Part shown: positions 7,716 to 16,659 of the stretch, piece by piece
Position numbering within the stretch: position 1 is the stretch's first letter
Layout of the letters: each line of letters opens with the position of its first letter
Origin: Flavobacteriales bacterium
Lineage (GTDB): Bacteria; Bacteroidota; Bacteroidia; Flavobacteriales; UBA7430
NCBI GenBank assembly: GCA_029247585.1
Contig: JAQWKY010000090.1
Location: 1 to 43,148 of the forward strand
DNA length: 43,148 nucleotides
Direction of reading: 5' to 3'
Translations under genes and position numbers: made by a program
Notes under the pieces: generated by a model
Told to the model about the DNA's origin: nothing
Database searches by the model: none
Seen by the model: the letters and a program-made list of their open reading frames with translations, nothing else

Positions 7716-8759
7716 TTACTTTTTATTGGCTAACTGCCCACAAGCCGCATCGATGTCTTTACCTCGACTTCTTCGAATGTTTACCACGACCCCTCGTGCT
7801 TCAAGATAATCTCTAAAAGTGTCTACTTTCTCCTCTTTTGCTTGTTTGAACTCCCCCCCATCAATCGGGTTGTATTCGATGATGTTCACTTTACAGGGAA
7901 TGTGTTTGCAAAATTCGTAGAGTTCATGTGCATCTTGTAATTCATCATTAAAATTGTCGAAGATGATGTATTCGTAAGTAACTCTCGATTGTGTTTTTTC
8001 GTAAAAATATTTTAGTGCTTTTGCCAAAACCTCCAAATTATTGGTTTCGTTGATGCCCATTATTTTATCACGCTTCTCATCATTTGCCGCGTGAAGTGAT
8101 AATGCCAAATTGAATTTCACATCATCATCAGCCAGCTTTTCGATCATTTTAGCAACTCCGGCAGTAGAAACAGTAATGCGTTTCGGCGACATACCCAAGC
8201 CTTCTTCAGACGTAATTTTTTCTATAGACTCCAATACGTGATTGTAGTTCAATAAAGGCTCCCCCATCCCCATGTATACGATGTTCGAAAGCGGCTGTCC
8301 GTTTCGCTCCAGAGCCTGATCTCGAATGATTCTTACCTGGTCGTAAATTTCATCGGCATGAATGTTACGCATGCGCTTTAAGCGTCCCGTGGCACAAAAC
8401 TCACAGGCCAAACTACATCCTACTTGAGAGGAAATACAGGCCGTCATTCGGGTATCTGCAGGAATTAACACCCCTTCACAAATTTGATCATCAAACAAAC
8501 GAAAGGCGTTTTTTATGGTTCCATCGTTGCTGTATTGAGAGTCGTCTATTTGAACCGCATTAATGGTGAAGCCCTCCTTCAGCATTTGTCTAGTAGACAA
8601 CGAAAGGTTTGTCATCTGGTCAAAATCGGTAGCCGACTTTTTCCACAACCACTCATATACTTGCTTGGCACGAAAGGCTTTTTCGCCTTTAGCCACAAAA
8701 TATTCTTTGAGTTTTTCTTTCGATAAAGCTCTGATGTCCTGTTTCTCCTGCTTTTTCAT
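7716..8759 (-). CDS. rlmN: Dual-specificity 23S rRNA/tRNA adenine-C2 methyltransferase
   Basis: 347 aa from ATG at 8759 (MKKQEKQDIRALSKEKL). An 18-codon N-terminal extension is possible but would start upstream of the -7 box. Radical-SAM cluster motif CSLACEFC near residue 117, MGMGEPLLNY for SAM binding near 160, the methyl-carrying cysteine in the C-terminal AACGQL. RlmN methylates A2503 of 23S rRNA and A37 of some tRNAs. Length fits the family. Its 3' end abuts the MITE-like element, whose target duplication includes the stop codon. Divergent from the amidohydrolase. Confidence 0.93.
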   Translation of the reverse strand: MKKQEKQDIRALSKEKLKEYFVAKGEKAFRAKQVYEWLWKKSATDFDQMTNLSLSTRQMLKEGFTINAVQIDDSQYSNDGTIKNAFRLFDDQICEGVLIPADTRMTACISSQVGCSLACEFCATGRLKRMRNIHADEIYDQVRIIRDQALERNGQPLSNIVYMGMGEPLLNYNHVLESIEKITSEEGLGMSPKRITVSTAGVAKMIEKLADDDVKFNLALSLHAANDEKRDKIMGINETNNLEVLAKALKYFYEKTQSRVTYEYIIFDNFNDELQDAHELYEFCKHIPCKVNIIEYNPIDGGEFKQAKEEKVDTFRDYLEARGVVVNIRRSRGKDIDAACGQLANKK

Positions 8760-8764
8760 CGATG

Positions 8765-8788
8765 CAAAGATAGGGATTCTTACCTTTG
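8765..8788. promoter_or_regulatory. Divergent -7 boxes for rlmN and amidohydrolase
   Basis: Minus-strand TATCTTTG (8765-8772) lies five bases before the rlmN ATG. Plus-strand TACCTTTG (8781-8788) lies 14 bases before the amidohydrolase ATG at 8803. Both match TAnnTTTG exactly and settle the starts of both genes. The two transcripts would begin very close together and may compete for polymerase. Confidence 0.6.
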
Positions 8789-8802
8789 TTAAAATTTTAT
8801 TG

Positions 8803-9975
8803 ATGCGCATCATTCAGGCTTCTTATATCATCCCGCTAAATGCAGCTCCCATGGCAAACGGTTACTTGTACATGGAGGATGACGGAACCGTCATTCACAT
8901 TACACAAGAAGCTCCTATTACCCATCAATTCGAAATAGAAATATACGAGGGAATTGTTTGTCCAGGCTTTGTAAATACACATTGCCACTTAGAACTTTCG
9001 CATATGAAAGGAATGATGCCTGAGGGTTCGGGGCTTCCTGCATTTGTGGATCAAATTCCGAAACAAAGACAAAAAAGTACACTCGACTTGGCTCAATCAA
9101 TGAAGCAAAGCGACCAAGAAATGTGTGAGGCGGGGATCGTAGCCGTTGGAGACATCTCGAATACGGAAACAACCATTCAAATAAAAAGCGAAAGTTCAAT
9201 CCGTTACCATTCCTTCGTTGAACTTTTTGGTTTGAACAAAAACGAAGCGCTTCATTTATTGGCTGAGGGGAAAAAAACACTAAAAAAATTCAAAACAGCC
9301 GATTTGGCTGCATCACTCGTGCCTCACGCACCCTACTCTGTTTCACCGGATTTACTCAAAGGTATTTATGCTTACTGTGAGGGTTCCTTGCTGAGTATTC
9401 ATCACCAAGAAACTCCTTCCGAAAATGAACTTTTTTTGCAAGGTCAGGGCGATTTGGCTGAAACATTCTTGAAAAAAGATCTCGATCTCAGCGCTCATTT
9501 GAACTTTGGAAAAAACGCTACAGAATTTAGCCTCATACCTTATTTGTCTAGACATCAAAAAATCCTTTTGGTCCATAATACCTATTCATCAGCCTCAGAC
9601 ATCGACCGTGTGATAAACCATTTCACAGATGCATACTGGTGTACTTGTCCGAAGGCGAATTGGTATATTGAGCGCCGTTTACCCGACTATAATTTATGGC
9701 GTAAAAAAGGACTGAAAATTACCTTGGGTACGGATTCCTTGGCTTCAAACGACTCCTTAAATATTTTGGAAGAGCTGAAACTGATTCAAAATAAATTCCC
9801 AAATATTCCGACCGCTGAACTGCTCTCTTGGGCTTGTAAAAATGGAGCAGATTATTTTGGATTCCACACTTTAGGAACCTTCAAAACCGGAAATAAACCC
9901 GGTGTGGTTTTAATTGAAAAGGTAGATGGTTTGCAATTAACCCCTGAATCTAAGGTTCGGGTATTGGCTCATTAA
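8803..9975 (+). CDS. Amidohydrolase-superfamily metal-dependent deaminase/hydrolase
   Basis: 390 aa from ATG at 8803 (MRIIQASYIIPLNAAPMANGYL). A longer frame reading back to 8563 only mirrors rlmN. The TIM-barrel metal motif PGFVNTHCHLELSH is near residue 60, with LVPHAPYSVS near 175, SIHHQET near 200 and LGTDSLASND near 310. These are the features of cytosine/S-adenosylhomocysteine/aminodeoxyfutalosine-type deaminases. The HxH, His and Asp metal ligands appear intact, so an active cytoplasmic enzyme is likely. The substrate cannot be read. It ends convergently with ispD; the two stop codons share the palindrome TTAA. Confidence 0.8.
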   Translation: MRIIQASYIIPLNAAPMANGYLYMEDDGTVIHITQEAPITHQFEIEIYEGIVCPGFVNTHCHLELSHMKGMMPEGSGLPAFVDQIPKQRQKSTLDLAQSMKQSDQEMCEAGIVAVGDISNTETTIQIKSESSIRYHSFVELFGLNKNEALHLLAEGKKTLKKFKTADLAASLVPHAPYSVSPDLLKGIYAYCEGSLLSIHHQETPSENELFLQGQGDLAETFLKKDLDLSAHLNFGKNATEFSLIPYLSRHQKILLVHNTYSSASDIDRVINHFTDAYWCTCPKANWYIERRLPDYNLWRKKGLKITLGTDSLASNDSLNILEELKLIQNKFPNIPTAELLSWACKNGADYFGFHTLGTFKTGNKPGVVLIEKVDGLQLTPESKVRVLAH

Positions 9976-10637
9976 CGAGACATGAGAATCTCTGCTAAGA
10001 GTAAATCTTTGGGGCTGGTTAATTTTACATTCGAGTCCTCTCCCTCACAAAGGTGTACTTTCTCACCTAGGGCCTCCACCACAGAAGCATCATCAGTAAA
10101 TGTATCTCTTTCTTCTTGTTCATAGGCTGCTTGTAAAAGCTCAGAAGAAAAACACTGTGGCGTTTGCACCGAATAATACTGACTTCGGTCCAGGGCTTTG
10201 CTCGAGTCTTCGGTCACTAATCGAATGGACTCAGAAACGGGGCAAACCGGAATGAGCGCCCTCTTCAATTCCGTCTCTTTGTACATCTTCAAAATAAGAT
10301 CTGAGCTGATGAGTGGACGTACTCCATCGTGTACAGCAATAATTGATTCTTCTGAACAATATTCCAAACCCTTTTTTACCGATTTGAACCTCGACATTCC
10401 TCCGGCAGCTATTTGATGAGGAATGTTGAACTGATGTTTCCTGCAAAGTGTTTCCCAAGTGCTGTGATGAGAAGAGGGTAAAACAACAATAAGCTCAATG
10501 GAAGCATTGGCTCTGTAAAATTTCTCCATCGTATGCATTAAAACAGGTCTGTCCGCCAACTCCATAAATTGCTTCGGAATCGAACTTTTCATTCTTTGCC
10601 CACTACCGCCTGCGACTATGATGGCATATCTCTTCAT
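9972..10637 (-). CDS. ispD: 2-C-methyl-D-erythritol 4-phosphate cytidylyltransferase
   Basis: 221 aa, MKRYAIIVAGGSGQRMKSSIPKQF: the nucleotide-binding loop with its Arg and Lys. VHDGVRPLIS is near residue 105, YYSVQTPQCF near 155 and FTDDASVVEALG near 180. It joins CTP to MEP in the non-mevalonate isoprenoid pathway, which supplies precursors for the polyprenyl synthase nearby. It lies downstream of the queA terminator with a -7-like TACTTTTC about 20 nt before the start. Its last 4 bases overlap the convergent amidohydrolase. Confidence 0.92.
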   Translation of the reverse strand: MKRYAIIVAGGSGQRMKSSIPKQFMELADRPVLMHTMEKFYRANASIELIVVLPSSHHSTWETLCRKHQFNIPHQIAAGGMSRFKSVKKGLEYCSEESIIAVHDGVRPLISSDLILKMYKETELKRALIPVCPVSESIRLVTEDSSKALDRSQYYSVQTPQCFSSELLQAAYEQEERDTFTDDASVVEALGEKVHLCEGEDSNVKLTSPKDLLLAEILMSR

Positions 10638-10710
10638 TTCTATTTCCCCGTGATTTACCGAAAAGTACGGCGTATGTTTGACTCTTCAAAATTTTACCGC
10701 TCAAAACAAA

Positions 10711-10742
10711 AAAAGCTAAAAGATCAAGACCTCTTAGCTTTT
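10711..10742 (-). terminator. Terminator after queA
   Basis: Minus-strand AAAAGCTAAG ... CTTTTAGCTTTT stem with one mismatch, followed by further T, 25 nt after the queA stop codon. It separates the heme/tRNA-modification run from ispD. Confidence 0.75.
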
Positions 10743-10766
10743 CTGTAAAATTCTATTTTTTCTTGA

Positions 10767-11828
10767 TTACAAGATTAACATCGCATCTCCGTATGTAAAG
10801 AAGTTGTATTTCTCTTTAATCGCTTCTGCATAAGCCTTTTTTAGCAAATCAAAACCACAAAAAGCGGCAGCATGCATCATCAAGGTCGATTTAGGTGTGT
10901 GTAAATTTGTAATCATGCAGTTCGGAATTCTGAACTCATAGGGAGGGAAAATGAACTTGTTGGTCCAGCCTTCAAACTCATTCAAAGATCCTGAGGTAGA
11001 TACCGAACTCTCTATAGCGCGCAAACTCGTAGTTCCAACAGCACAAACTCTTCGGTTCTCTTTAAGTGCTCTATTTACCGTTTTACAGGCTTCTTCTTTT
11101 ATAATTACTTGCTCAGACTCCATCTTGTGCTTCGATAAATCTTCTACCTCTACCGGTCGGAATGTTCCGAGACCAACGTGAAGGGTAACTTCAGCGAAGT
11201 TTACGCCTTTAATCTCCAAACGCTTCAAAAGATGTTTACTAAAGTGCATCCCAGCAGTTGGGGCTGCTACGGCACCGTGTTCTTTGGCATAGACCGTTTG
11301 GTAACGCTCATCATCTTCTGTATCAGGATCACGATCAATGTACTTTGGAAGTGGGGTTTGACCTAATTCATCCAATTTTTCTCTAAAGGCTTCATAAGAA
11401 CCATCAAACAAAAAGCGTAATGTTCGTCCTCTTGAAGTTGTATTGTCAATTACCTCAGCAACCAAAGAGCCGTCCTTACCAAAATACAGTTTGTTTCCGA
11501 TACGAATTTTTCGAGCGGGATCTACCAAAACATCCCAAAGACGATTGTCTTTGTTTAACTCACGTAACAAAAACACCTCAATCCTAGCGCCTGTCTTTTC
11601 CTTATTCCCAAACATACGAGCCGGAAAAACTTTGGTGTTGTTCAAAATCATAACGTCTTGATCGTCAAAGTAATCAATAAGGTCTTTGAAGTGTTTATGT
11701 TCAATCTTACCTGTATCGCGATGAACCACCATCAATCTAGATTCGTCTCGGATTTGCGTAGGTCTTTTCGCCAACAGCTCATCCGGCAATTCATAGTTGA
11801 AGTGTGAAAGTTTCATTTTGGTAATCAT
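10767..11828 (-). CDS. queA: S-adenosylmethionine:tRNA ribosyltransferase-isomerase
   Basis: 353 aa. [21 protein letters not shown] is the family N-terminus; its Met is codon 5, so 11816 is an equally good start. [18 protein letters not shown], the PTAGMHFS signature near residue 190, [13 protein letters not shown] and [11 protein letters not shown] are all present. QueA transfers the ribose of SAM to 7-aminomethyl-7-deazaguanine in tRNA to make epoxyqueuosine. It follows truB after 58 bases that contain their own -7 box, so it can be transcribed alone or with the upstream genes. Confidence 0.94.
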   Translation of the reverse strand: MITKMKLSHFNYELPDELLAKRPTQIRDESRLMVVHRDTGKIEHKHFKDLIDYFDDQDVMILNNTKVFPARMFGNKEKTGARIEVFLLRELNKDNRLWDVLVDPARKIRIGNKLYFGKDGSLVAEVIDNTTSRGRTLRFLFDGSYEAFREKLDELGQTPLPKYIDRDPDTEDDERYQTVYAKEHGAVAAPTAGMHFSKHLLKRLEIKGVNFAEVTLHVGLGTFRPVEVEDLSKHKMESEQVIIKEEACKTVNRALKENRRVCAVGTTSLRAIESSVSTSGSLNEFEGWTNKFIFPPYEFRIPNCMITNLHTPKSTLMMHAAAFCGFDLLKKAYAEAIKEKYNFFTYGDAMLIL

Positions 11829-11850
11829 AGCATCTGTATTTTTAGGCTTG

Positions 11851-11858
11851 CAAATATA
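11851..11858 (-). promoter_or_regulatory. -7 box of queA
   Basis: TATATTTG on the minus strand, 22 bases before the queA ATG at 11828, in the truB-queA gap. Confidence 0.5.
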
Positions 11859-11886
11859 GGAAATAAAATAAATTTTTTGCGATTTA

Positions 11887-12579
11887 TCAAGACTTCATCA
11901 AAAGCTCAAAGTCTTGAATATCAAGTGCGTTTTTTAATTCATAGTCCCCAATTTTTGTTCGTTGTAACTTACTCAACCAAGCGCCACTTCCCATTGCCTT
12001 ACCGATATCGTGGGCAAGAGAACGTATGTATGTTCCTTTACTGCATGCTACCCGAAAGCTTACGTAGGGCATTTCTATGCTCAAAAGCTCCAAATCCTGA
12101 ATAGAAATTGGACGAGGTTTTAATGCAATGTCCTTCCCTTTTCTAGCGCTTTCATATAGTTTTTTTCCATCTACTTTAATCGCTGAGAAGATTGGAGGAA
12201 GTTGTTGACTATCCCCGAGAAAGGACTGTAAGGTTTGAGTAATTAAATCTGTATTGATGTGCTGAGTAGCGTAAAATCGATTTTCTGCCGACTCTCCATC
12301 ATAGCTGGGCGTGGTAGCTCCCAATTTTATAGTGGCAATGTATTCTTTGTGTGCTGCCTGATATTGTTCTATTTCCTTGGTCTTTTTTCCGGTGCAAATG
12401 ATCATTAAGCCCGAGGCAAGGGGGTCTAAGGTTCCGGCATGCCCCACCTTAATTTTTTTGACTTTAAGCTTGCGTTTTATCAGCCAGCGCAACTTGTTTA
12501 CCACCTGAAAGCTCGTCCAGTGAAGGGGTTTGTTGATGCATAATACTTCCCCTTCTTTAAATTGAAACTCTTTTTTCAT
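11887..12579 (-). CDS. truB: tRNA pseudouridine-55 synthase
   Basis: 230 aa, [21 protein letters not shown]. The catalytic Asp sits in [12 protein letters not shown] near residue 50; [24 protein letters not shown] and [15 protein letters not shown] follow the TruB order. It modifies U55 in the T-loop of tRNAs. The length is short, without a PUA domain, as in many bacteria. The gap to hemL is 21 bases and I see no promoter there, so the two are probably cotranscribed. Confidence 0.94.
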   Translation of the reverse strand: MKKEFQFKEGEVLCINKPLHWTSFQVVNKLRWLIKRKLKVKKIKVGHAGTLDPLASGLMIICTGKKTKEIEQYQAAHKEYIATIKLGATTPSYDGESAENRFYATQHINTDLITQTLQSFLGDSQQLPPIFSAIKVDGKKLYESARKGKDIALKPRPISIQDLELLSIEMPYVSFRVACSKGTYIRSLAHDIGKAMGSGAWLSKLQRTKIGDYELKNALDIQDFELLMKS

Positions 12580-12600
12580 TGACTTGCAGCTGAGGTAAAA

Positions 12601-13890
12601 CTAGGCCCCTTCAATTTCTTGGAGGGTTTCATCGAGTGCCAAAATGGTTTTGTCTAATAATTCTTTGCTGTGGGTTCGAGAAATAAACAACGTCTCAAAG
12701 GCCGAAGGGGCTAAATAAACCCCGCGCTTTAGCATGCCGTGAAAAACCTTTTTAAAGTATTCGGCATCCGCCGCACAAGCATCGTCAAAATTATAAACTT
12801 CATCCACGTCAAAATGAAAGCTAAGCATCGATCCCACACGATTGAGGCAAACCTTCAGCTGGTACTTGTCAAACACGTTCCGCATCCCTGACTCCAGATA
12901 TGCAGTTTTCTCTTCCAGCTCCTCAAAAATAGCCGGATGTTCATTTAATTCTTTCAATAAGGTGTAGCCACAAGACATCGCCAAAGGGTTTCCTGACAAG
13001 GTTCCTGCTTGGTAAACAGGTCCGAGAGGAGCAACCATATTCATGATGTCTTCTCGACCACCAAAAGCGCCTACCGGCAAGCCTCCACCGATAATTTTAC
13101 CCATACAAACCATGTCGGGCTGAATATTGAACCGTTTATGTGCGCCGCCCTCAGACAATCGAAAACCAGTCATTACCTCATCGAATATGAGCAAAGCTCC
13201 ATGCGCATCGCATAATTTTCGAAGTCCTTCTAAAAACCCTTGTTTTGGAGGAATGCACCCCATGTTCCCAGCCACAGGCTCTATGATGATGGCAGCAACC
13301 TCACCTTTATTTTTATTTAAAACCTCCTCGACGTCTGCCAAATCATTATAGCGCGCTAGTAAGGTGTCTTTCGCTGTTCCGCTTGTTACTCCGGGTGAGT
13401 TTGGAACTCCTAATGTAATCGCTCCCGAACCGGCCTTAATTAAAAAGGCATCAGAATGTCCGTGATAGCAGCCTTCGAATTTGATGAATTTCTCTCGATG
13501 GGTAAAGGCTCGAGCCACTCGTATGGCGCTCATACAAGCTTCGGTACCGGAGTTTACCATACGTACTTTTTCAACGCCCGGCATCATCCCACAAATGAGT
13601 TCTGCAATGTCTGTTTCAAGGGCTGTAGGACCACCAAAAGAGGTCGATGCATCTGCGGCCGTTTTTAATGCCTCAAGTACAGGCGGATGACAGTGGCCGA
13701 GAATCATAGGACCCCAAGAGCCGATATAATCAACGTATTCATTACCTTCTACATCCACTAAAACAGACCCTTTGGCTTCTCGGAAGAAAACGGGGGTGCC
13801 CCCAACAGATTTGAAAGCTCGAACGGGTGAATTTACCCCACCTGGAATGTACATTTGTGCTCTTTCAAAGAGCGCCTTGCTTGTTGTCAT
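12601..13890 (-). CDS. hemL: Glutamate-1-semialdehyde 2,1-aminomutase
   Basis: 429 aa from ATG at 13890 ([21 protein letters not shown]); a TTG one codon upstream is unlikely. The PLP lysine is K265 in [34 protein letters not shown] and YHGHSDAFL are characteristic. It converts glutamate-1-semialdehyde to 5-aminolevulinate, the committed precursor of heme and siroheme by the C5 pathway. It follows hemB by 52 bases in the same direction, so the two consecutive steps are probably made together. Siroheme is also the cofactor of the reductase at the window start. Confidence 0.95.
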   Translation of the reverse strand: MTTSKALFERAQMYIPGGVNSPVRAFKSVGGTPVFFREAKGSVLVDVEGNEYVDYIGSWGPMILGHCHPPVLEALKTAADASTSFGGPTALETDIAELICGMMPGVEKVRMVNSGTEACMSAIRVARAFTHREKFIKFEGCYHGHSDAFLIKAGSGAITLGVPNSPGVTSGTAKDTLLARYNDLADVEEVLNKNKGEVAAIIIEPVAGNMGCIPPKQGFLEGLRKLCDAHGALLIFDEVMTGFRLSEGGAHKRFNIQPDMVCMGKIIGGGLPVGAFGGREDIMNMVAPLGPVYQAGTLSGNPLAMSCGYTLLKELNEHPAIFEELEEKTAYLESGMRNVFDKYQLKVCLNRVGSMLSFHFDVDEVYNFDDACAADAEYFKKVFHGMLKRGVYLAPSAFETLFISRTHSKELLDKTILALDETLQEIEGA

Positions 13891-13942
13891 CAAACTGATT
13901 TTAATCTTTTAATTGTATGGGCTTAAGCGCACAATAGTCTCT

Positions 13943-14926
13943 TTAGGATTTCAAAAGTCGCGCAATGTCTTTGGCAAAATAGCTAGCGATTAGGTCTGCA
14001 CCGGCTCTTTTGAATCCAATAACAGACTCGAGCATGGCGTCTTCCAGATTTAACCAGCCTTTTTCTGCAGCCGCATGAATCATGGAGAATTCTCCCGACA
14101 CCTGATAAGCCGCAACTGGAACCTTAAACTTTTCTTTCACCAAGCGAACCATATCCAAATAGGGCATCCCCGGCTTAACCATCAAAATATCGGCACCCTC
14201 TTGAATGTCTAATGCACATTCTACAAGCCCTTCTTCAGCATTTGCAGGATTCATTTGATAGGTTTTCTTGTCTCCGAAACCTGGGGCTGAATCCAAAGCA
14301 TCTCGAAAAGGTCCGTAAAAACAAGACGCGTACTTCACTGAATACGACATAATACCAACGTTTGGGAAGCCCTGTTCTTCTAAAACTTCTCGTATGTATC
14401 CGATTCTTCCGTCCATCATGTCTGAGGGCGCAACAATATCGGCGCCGGATTGAGCATGTGAAAGTGCCATTTCTCCCAATAACTCGACGCTGGCATCATT
14501 CACAATTTCACCATCTTCTACCAAACCATCATGACCGTCGGAGGAGTATGGGTCTAAGGCTACATCCGTCATCACACACATCTCCGGACAGTTCTTTTTG
14601 ATGGCTTTTATGCCTCGCTGCATCAAGCCTTCCGGATTCAAGGCCTCACTGCCTTTAGAATCTTTAAGTTCATCCGGAACTTTGGCAAAAAGAAGCACAC
14701 TTCGAAGGCCTAAGTCGTAGCACGATTGAACCTCATCGATTAATAAATCGATGGTATATCGATAATAACCCGGCATCGAGGGAATTTCTTCTTTCGCGTT
14801 TTTCCCTTCCATGAAAAATAAGGGGACTATGAAGTCCGTAGCTTGTATGTGGTTTTCTTGCACCAAAGAGCGAACGGCATCAGACTGACGCAATCTGCGT
14901 GGTCGGGTATATGGATGTACAGTCAT
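13943..14926 (-). CDS. hemB: Delta-aminolevulinic acid dehydratase (porphobilinogen synthase)
   Basis: 327 aa from ATG at 14926 (MTVHPYTRPRRLRQSDAV). A reading from 14995 would overlap the upstream gene and precede the -7 box. The two Schiff-base lysines are in YSVKYASCFYGPFR (near 200) and MVKPGMPYLD (near 250). The metal region reads ALDPYSSDGHDG, with Asp/Ser in place of the zinc cysteines, as in the Mg-dependent type found in plants and many bacteria. It condenses two 5-aminolevulinate molecules to porphobilinogen, directly after HemL in the pathway. Confidence 0.94.
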   Translation of the reverse strand: MTVHPYTRPRRLRQSDAVRSLVQENHIQATDFIVPLFFMEGKNAKEEIPSMPGYYRYTIDLLIDEVQSCYDLGLRSVLLFAKVPDELKDSKGSEALNPEGLMQRGIKAIKKNCPEMCVMTDVALDPYSSDGHDGLVEDGEIVNDASVELLGEMALSHAQSGADIVAPSDMMDGRIGYIREVLEEQGFPNVGIMSYSVKYASCFYGPFRDALDSAPGFGDKKTYQMNPANAEEGLVECALDIQEGADILMVKPGMPYLDMVRLVKEKFKVPVAAYQVSGEFSMIHAAAEKGWLNLEDAMLESVIGFKRAGADLIASYFAKDIARLLKS

Positions 14927-14943
14927 GCGAATGAATTTACCTA

Positions 14944-14951
14944 CAAAAGTA
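14944..14951 (-). promoter_or_regulatory. -7 box of hemB
   Basis: TACTTTTG on the minus strand, 17 bases before the ATG at 14926 and between the upstream gene's stop and hemB. It supports the shorter HemB start and an independent promoter for hemB-hemL-truB. Confidence 0.55.
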
Positions 14952-14969
14952 CGTTGAATTCCTGAATGT

Positions 14970-15446
14970 CTACAATTTATAATTCTGGATTTCACTAAAA
15001 GCCATTGCTTTTTGCTTGATCGCTCCGCTTTCTAGTCCTTCAATCACCAGAAGACAGGCTTTCTGAAAATCGGTCACAAGATCTTCTATGATGAAAATTC
15101 TTTTCGATGCCACAAGCTGCAAATGGTTGTTTTTGCTTTTCATTTTACGCTCCAGAACGATAAAGCCTCCGGGGCTACACATGTGGCTCATGGTACACCT
15201 GAGTTGCTTGTAAAGCCAATCATTGTCGGTAAGGTCGGCATAGGCCTTGGGGAACAGTTTATTCACCGCCAAGTGAAATCTTTTTTTGGACTGACCTTTA
15301 GCACCAAGAGGTTTCTTGTCGAGAAAACTACCCAGAGTTTCCATACCCTGACTCACCAAAAAAAAGACGGGAAAGTAAAACTGGGCCTCCAACAATTTCT
15401 GACTTTCTTCGAGTAGCCTTTGCTGAATAAATTCTTCGTTTTTCAT
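14970..15446 (-). CDS. Hypothetical protein with HEPN-like helical pattern
   Basis: 158 aa, no signal peptide, no membrane segment. I do not recognise a named family. The helix YFPVFFLVSQGMETLGSFL (residues about 23-41) followed by LYKQLRCTMSHM (about 83-94) resembles the layout of HEPN domains, with R-x4-H (RCTMSH) at the position of their ribonuclease motif. The residue after Arg is Cys, not the usual polar N/D/H, so catalytic activity is doubtful. It lies 33 bases after nfu and before hemB in one minus-strand run, a stable-looking housekeeping context rather than a toxin-antitoxin pair; no partner antitoxin is next to it. Confidence 0.5.
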   Translation of the reverse strand: MKNEEFIQQRLLEESQKLLEAQFYFPVFFLVSQGMETLGSFLDKKPLGAKGQSKKRFHLAVNKLFPKAYADLTDNDWLYKQLRCTMSHMCSPGGFIVLERKMKSKNNHLQLVASKRIFIIEDLVTDFQKACLLVIEGLESGAIKQKAMAFSEIQNYKL

Positions 15447-15479
15447 TGAAAATAAAATAATCCCGTCGGTGAAAAGGTT

Positions 15480-16097
15480 TTAGCCATTGATGGCAATCAC
15501 TTCCTTTACTAGAGTGGGTAGCATCTGCTTGAGCATACTTTCTATTCCCTGTTTAAGGGTGACTGTAGAAGACGGACAGCCGCTACATGCACCTTGAAGT
15601 AGTACAGAAACTTTTCCGTCTTCAAAAGACACAAACTTGATGTTTCCGCCATCAGACTCCACAGCGGGCGCAACATATTCCTCGAGGATTTCTACGATAC
15701 GTGTTTCAACCTCTCCCAGTTGCTCGGGTTCAACACCTTCAGTGATTTCTGTCGTTCCCTGAGCCTCTTGCTGTACCTCTGCTGTTTGTGATTCTTCAAC
15801 AACAACTCCACCGTCAGCTAGATATTCACGAATAAATTCGCGAATTTCCATCACGATGTCGTCCCATTCCATCATGTCGTACTTGGTTAAGGACACAAAG
15901 TTCTTGGCTATAAAGACTTCTTTCACAAAGGGAAAATGAAACAATTTAACGGCTAATGGCGCATTTTTCGCCTCGTCTATATTCATGAACTCCTGACTGT
16001 CTCCGTATAGGATTGCACGGTTCACTACAAATTTCATTACCCCTGGGTTGGGTGTAGATTCAGCATAAACAGTTGTGGGTACTTTATTCTCTCTCAT
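15480..16097 (-). CDS. NFU-type iron-sulfur cluster scaffold/carrier
   Basis: 205 aa. N-terminal Nfu_N domain (about 6-95: STPNPGVMKFVVNRAIL, LFHFPFVKEVFIAKNFVSLTK). A Gln/Glu-rich linker (about 100-130) is followed by the NifU C-terminal domain (about 130-205) with GACSGCPSSTVTLKQGIE, whose CxxC holds a 4Fe-4S cluster between two subunits. It delivers clusters to apo-proteins in the cytoplasm; clients could include the sulfite reductase and RlmN, though that is inference. First gene of the run nfu - HEPN-like protein, and divergent from the gamma carbonic anhydrase. Confidence 0.88.
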   Translation of the reverse strand: MRENKVPTTVYAESTPNPGVMKFVVNRAILYGDSQEFMNIDEAKNAPLAVKLFHFPFVKEVFIAKNFVSLTKYDMMEWDDIVMEIREFIREYLADGGVVVEESQTAEVQQEAQGTTEITEGVEPEQLGEVETRIVEILEEYVAPAVESDGGNIKFVSFEDGKVSVLLQGACSGCPSSTVTLKQGIESMLKQMLPTLVKEVIAING

Positions 16098-16103
16098 CTT
16101 CCT

Positions 16104-16121
16104 TAATTTTACACAAAATTA
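16104..16121. promoter_or_regulatory. Palindromic divergent -7 boxes, nfu and gamma carbonic anhydrase
   Basis: TAATTTT acac AAAATTA is a perfect inverted repeat. The minus strand reads TAATTTTG (16114-16121) toward nfu, 16 bases before its ATG. The plus strand reads TAATTTTA (16104-16111) toward the gene at 16137. Either a shared symmetric promoter or an operator overlapping it. Confidence 0.45.
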
Positions 16122-16136
16122 CAAATAAGTAGAGAT

Positions 16137-16655
16137 ATGGCATTAGTGAAATCAATAAAAGGCAAAAGTCCGATTTGGGGCAAAAATTGTTTCTTGGCAG
16201 AAAACGCAACCCTCGTAGGAGATGTGGTATTGGGAAAAGATTGTAGCGTTTGGTTCAATGCCGTCATTCGAGGAGATGTACACTACATTAAAATCGGCAA
16301 TCAGGTAAACATTCAAGACGGTGCGGTCATTCACGGCACCTATCAAAAACACCCAACGAATATTGGTAATAAAGTCTCTATCGGGCATAATGCACTTGTT
16401 CACGGGTGCACGATTCACGACCAGGTATTGGTGGGTATGGGGGCAACCGTTATGGATAATTGTGTGATTCACTCCAACAGCATTATCGCTGCTGGTGCCG
16501 TTGTCTTGGAAAACACAGTGGTTGAATCGGGTTGCATTTATGCTGGTGTTCCGGCAAAGAAGGTGAAAGAGTTAAATCAGGAACAAACCTCTCGGCTTAT
16601 CGAGGGCATATCTAATAACTACGTTAAATACGCAAGCTGGTTGGAAGAAGAGTAA
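16137..16655 (+). CDS. Gamma carbonic anhydrase-like hexapeptide-repeat protein
   Basis: 172 aa of left-handed beta-helix hexapeptide repeats (VGDVVLGKDCSVWFNAVIRGD, IKIGNQVNIQDGAVIHG, VSIGHNALVHGCTI, VLVGMGATVMDN) with zinc-ligand-type histidines in IHG and IGHNALVHG, then a C-terminal helix (PAKKVKELN). This is the YrdA/PaaY/CaiE-like group, cytoplasmic trimers with carbonic anhydrase or unknown activity. Residues needed for activity in Cam (the acidic loop) are not all present, so activity is unproven. It stands alone, and its 3' end meets flavodoxin with a 4-base gap. Confidence 0.85.
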   Translation: MALVKSIKGKSPIWGKNCFLAENATLVGDVVLGKDCSVWFNAVIRGDVHYIKIGNQVNIQDGAVIHGTYQKHPTNIGNKVSIGHNALVHGCTIHDQVLVGMGATVMDNCVIHSNSIIAAGAVVLENTVVESGCIYAGVPAKKVKELNQEQTSRLIEGISNNYVKYASWLEEE

Positions 16656-16659
16656 ACGC

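Noticed and set aside
8563-8802. 80-codon N-terminal extension of the amidohydrolase
   Set aside because: It is antisense to rlmN and lies upstream of the amidohydrolase promoter box.
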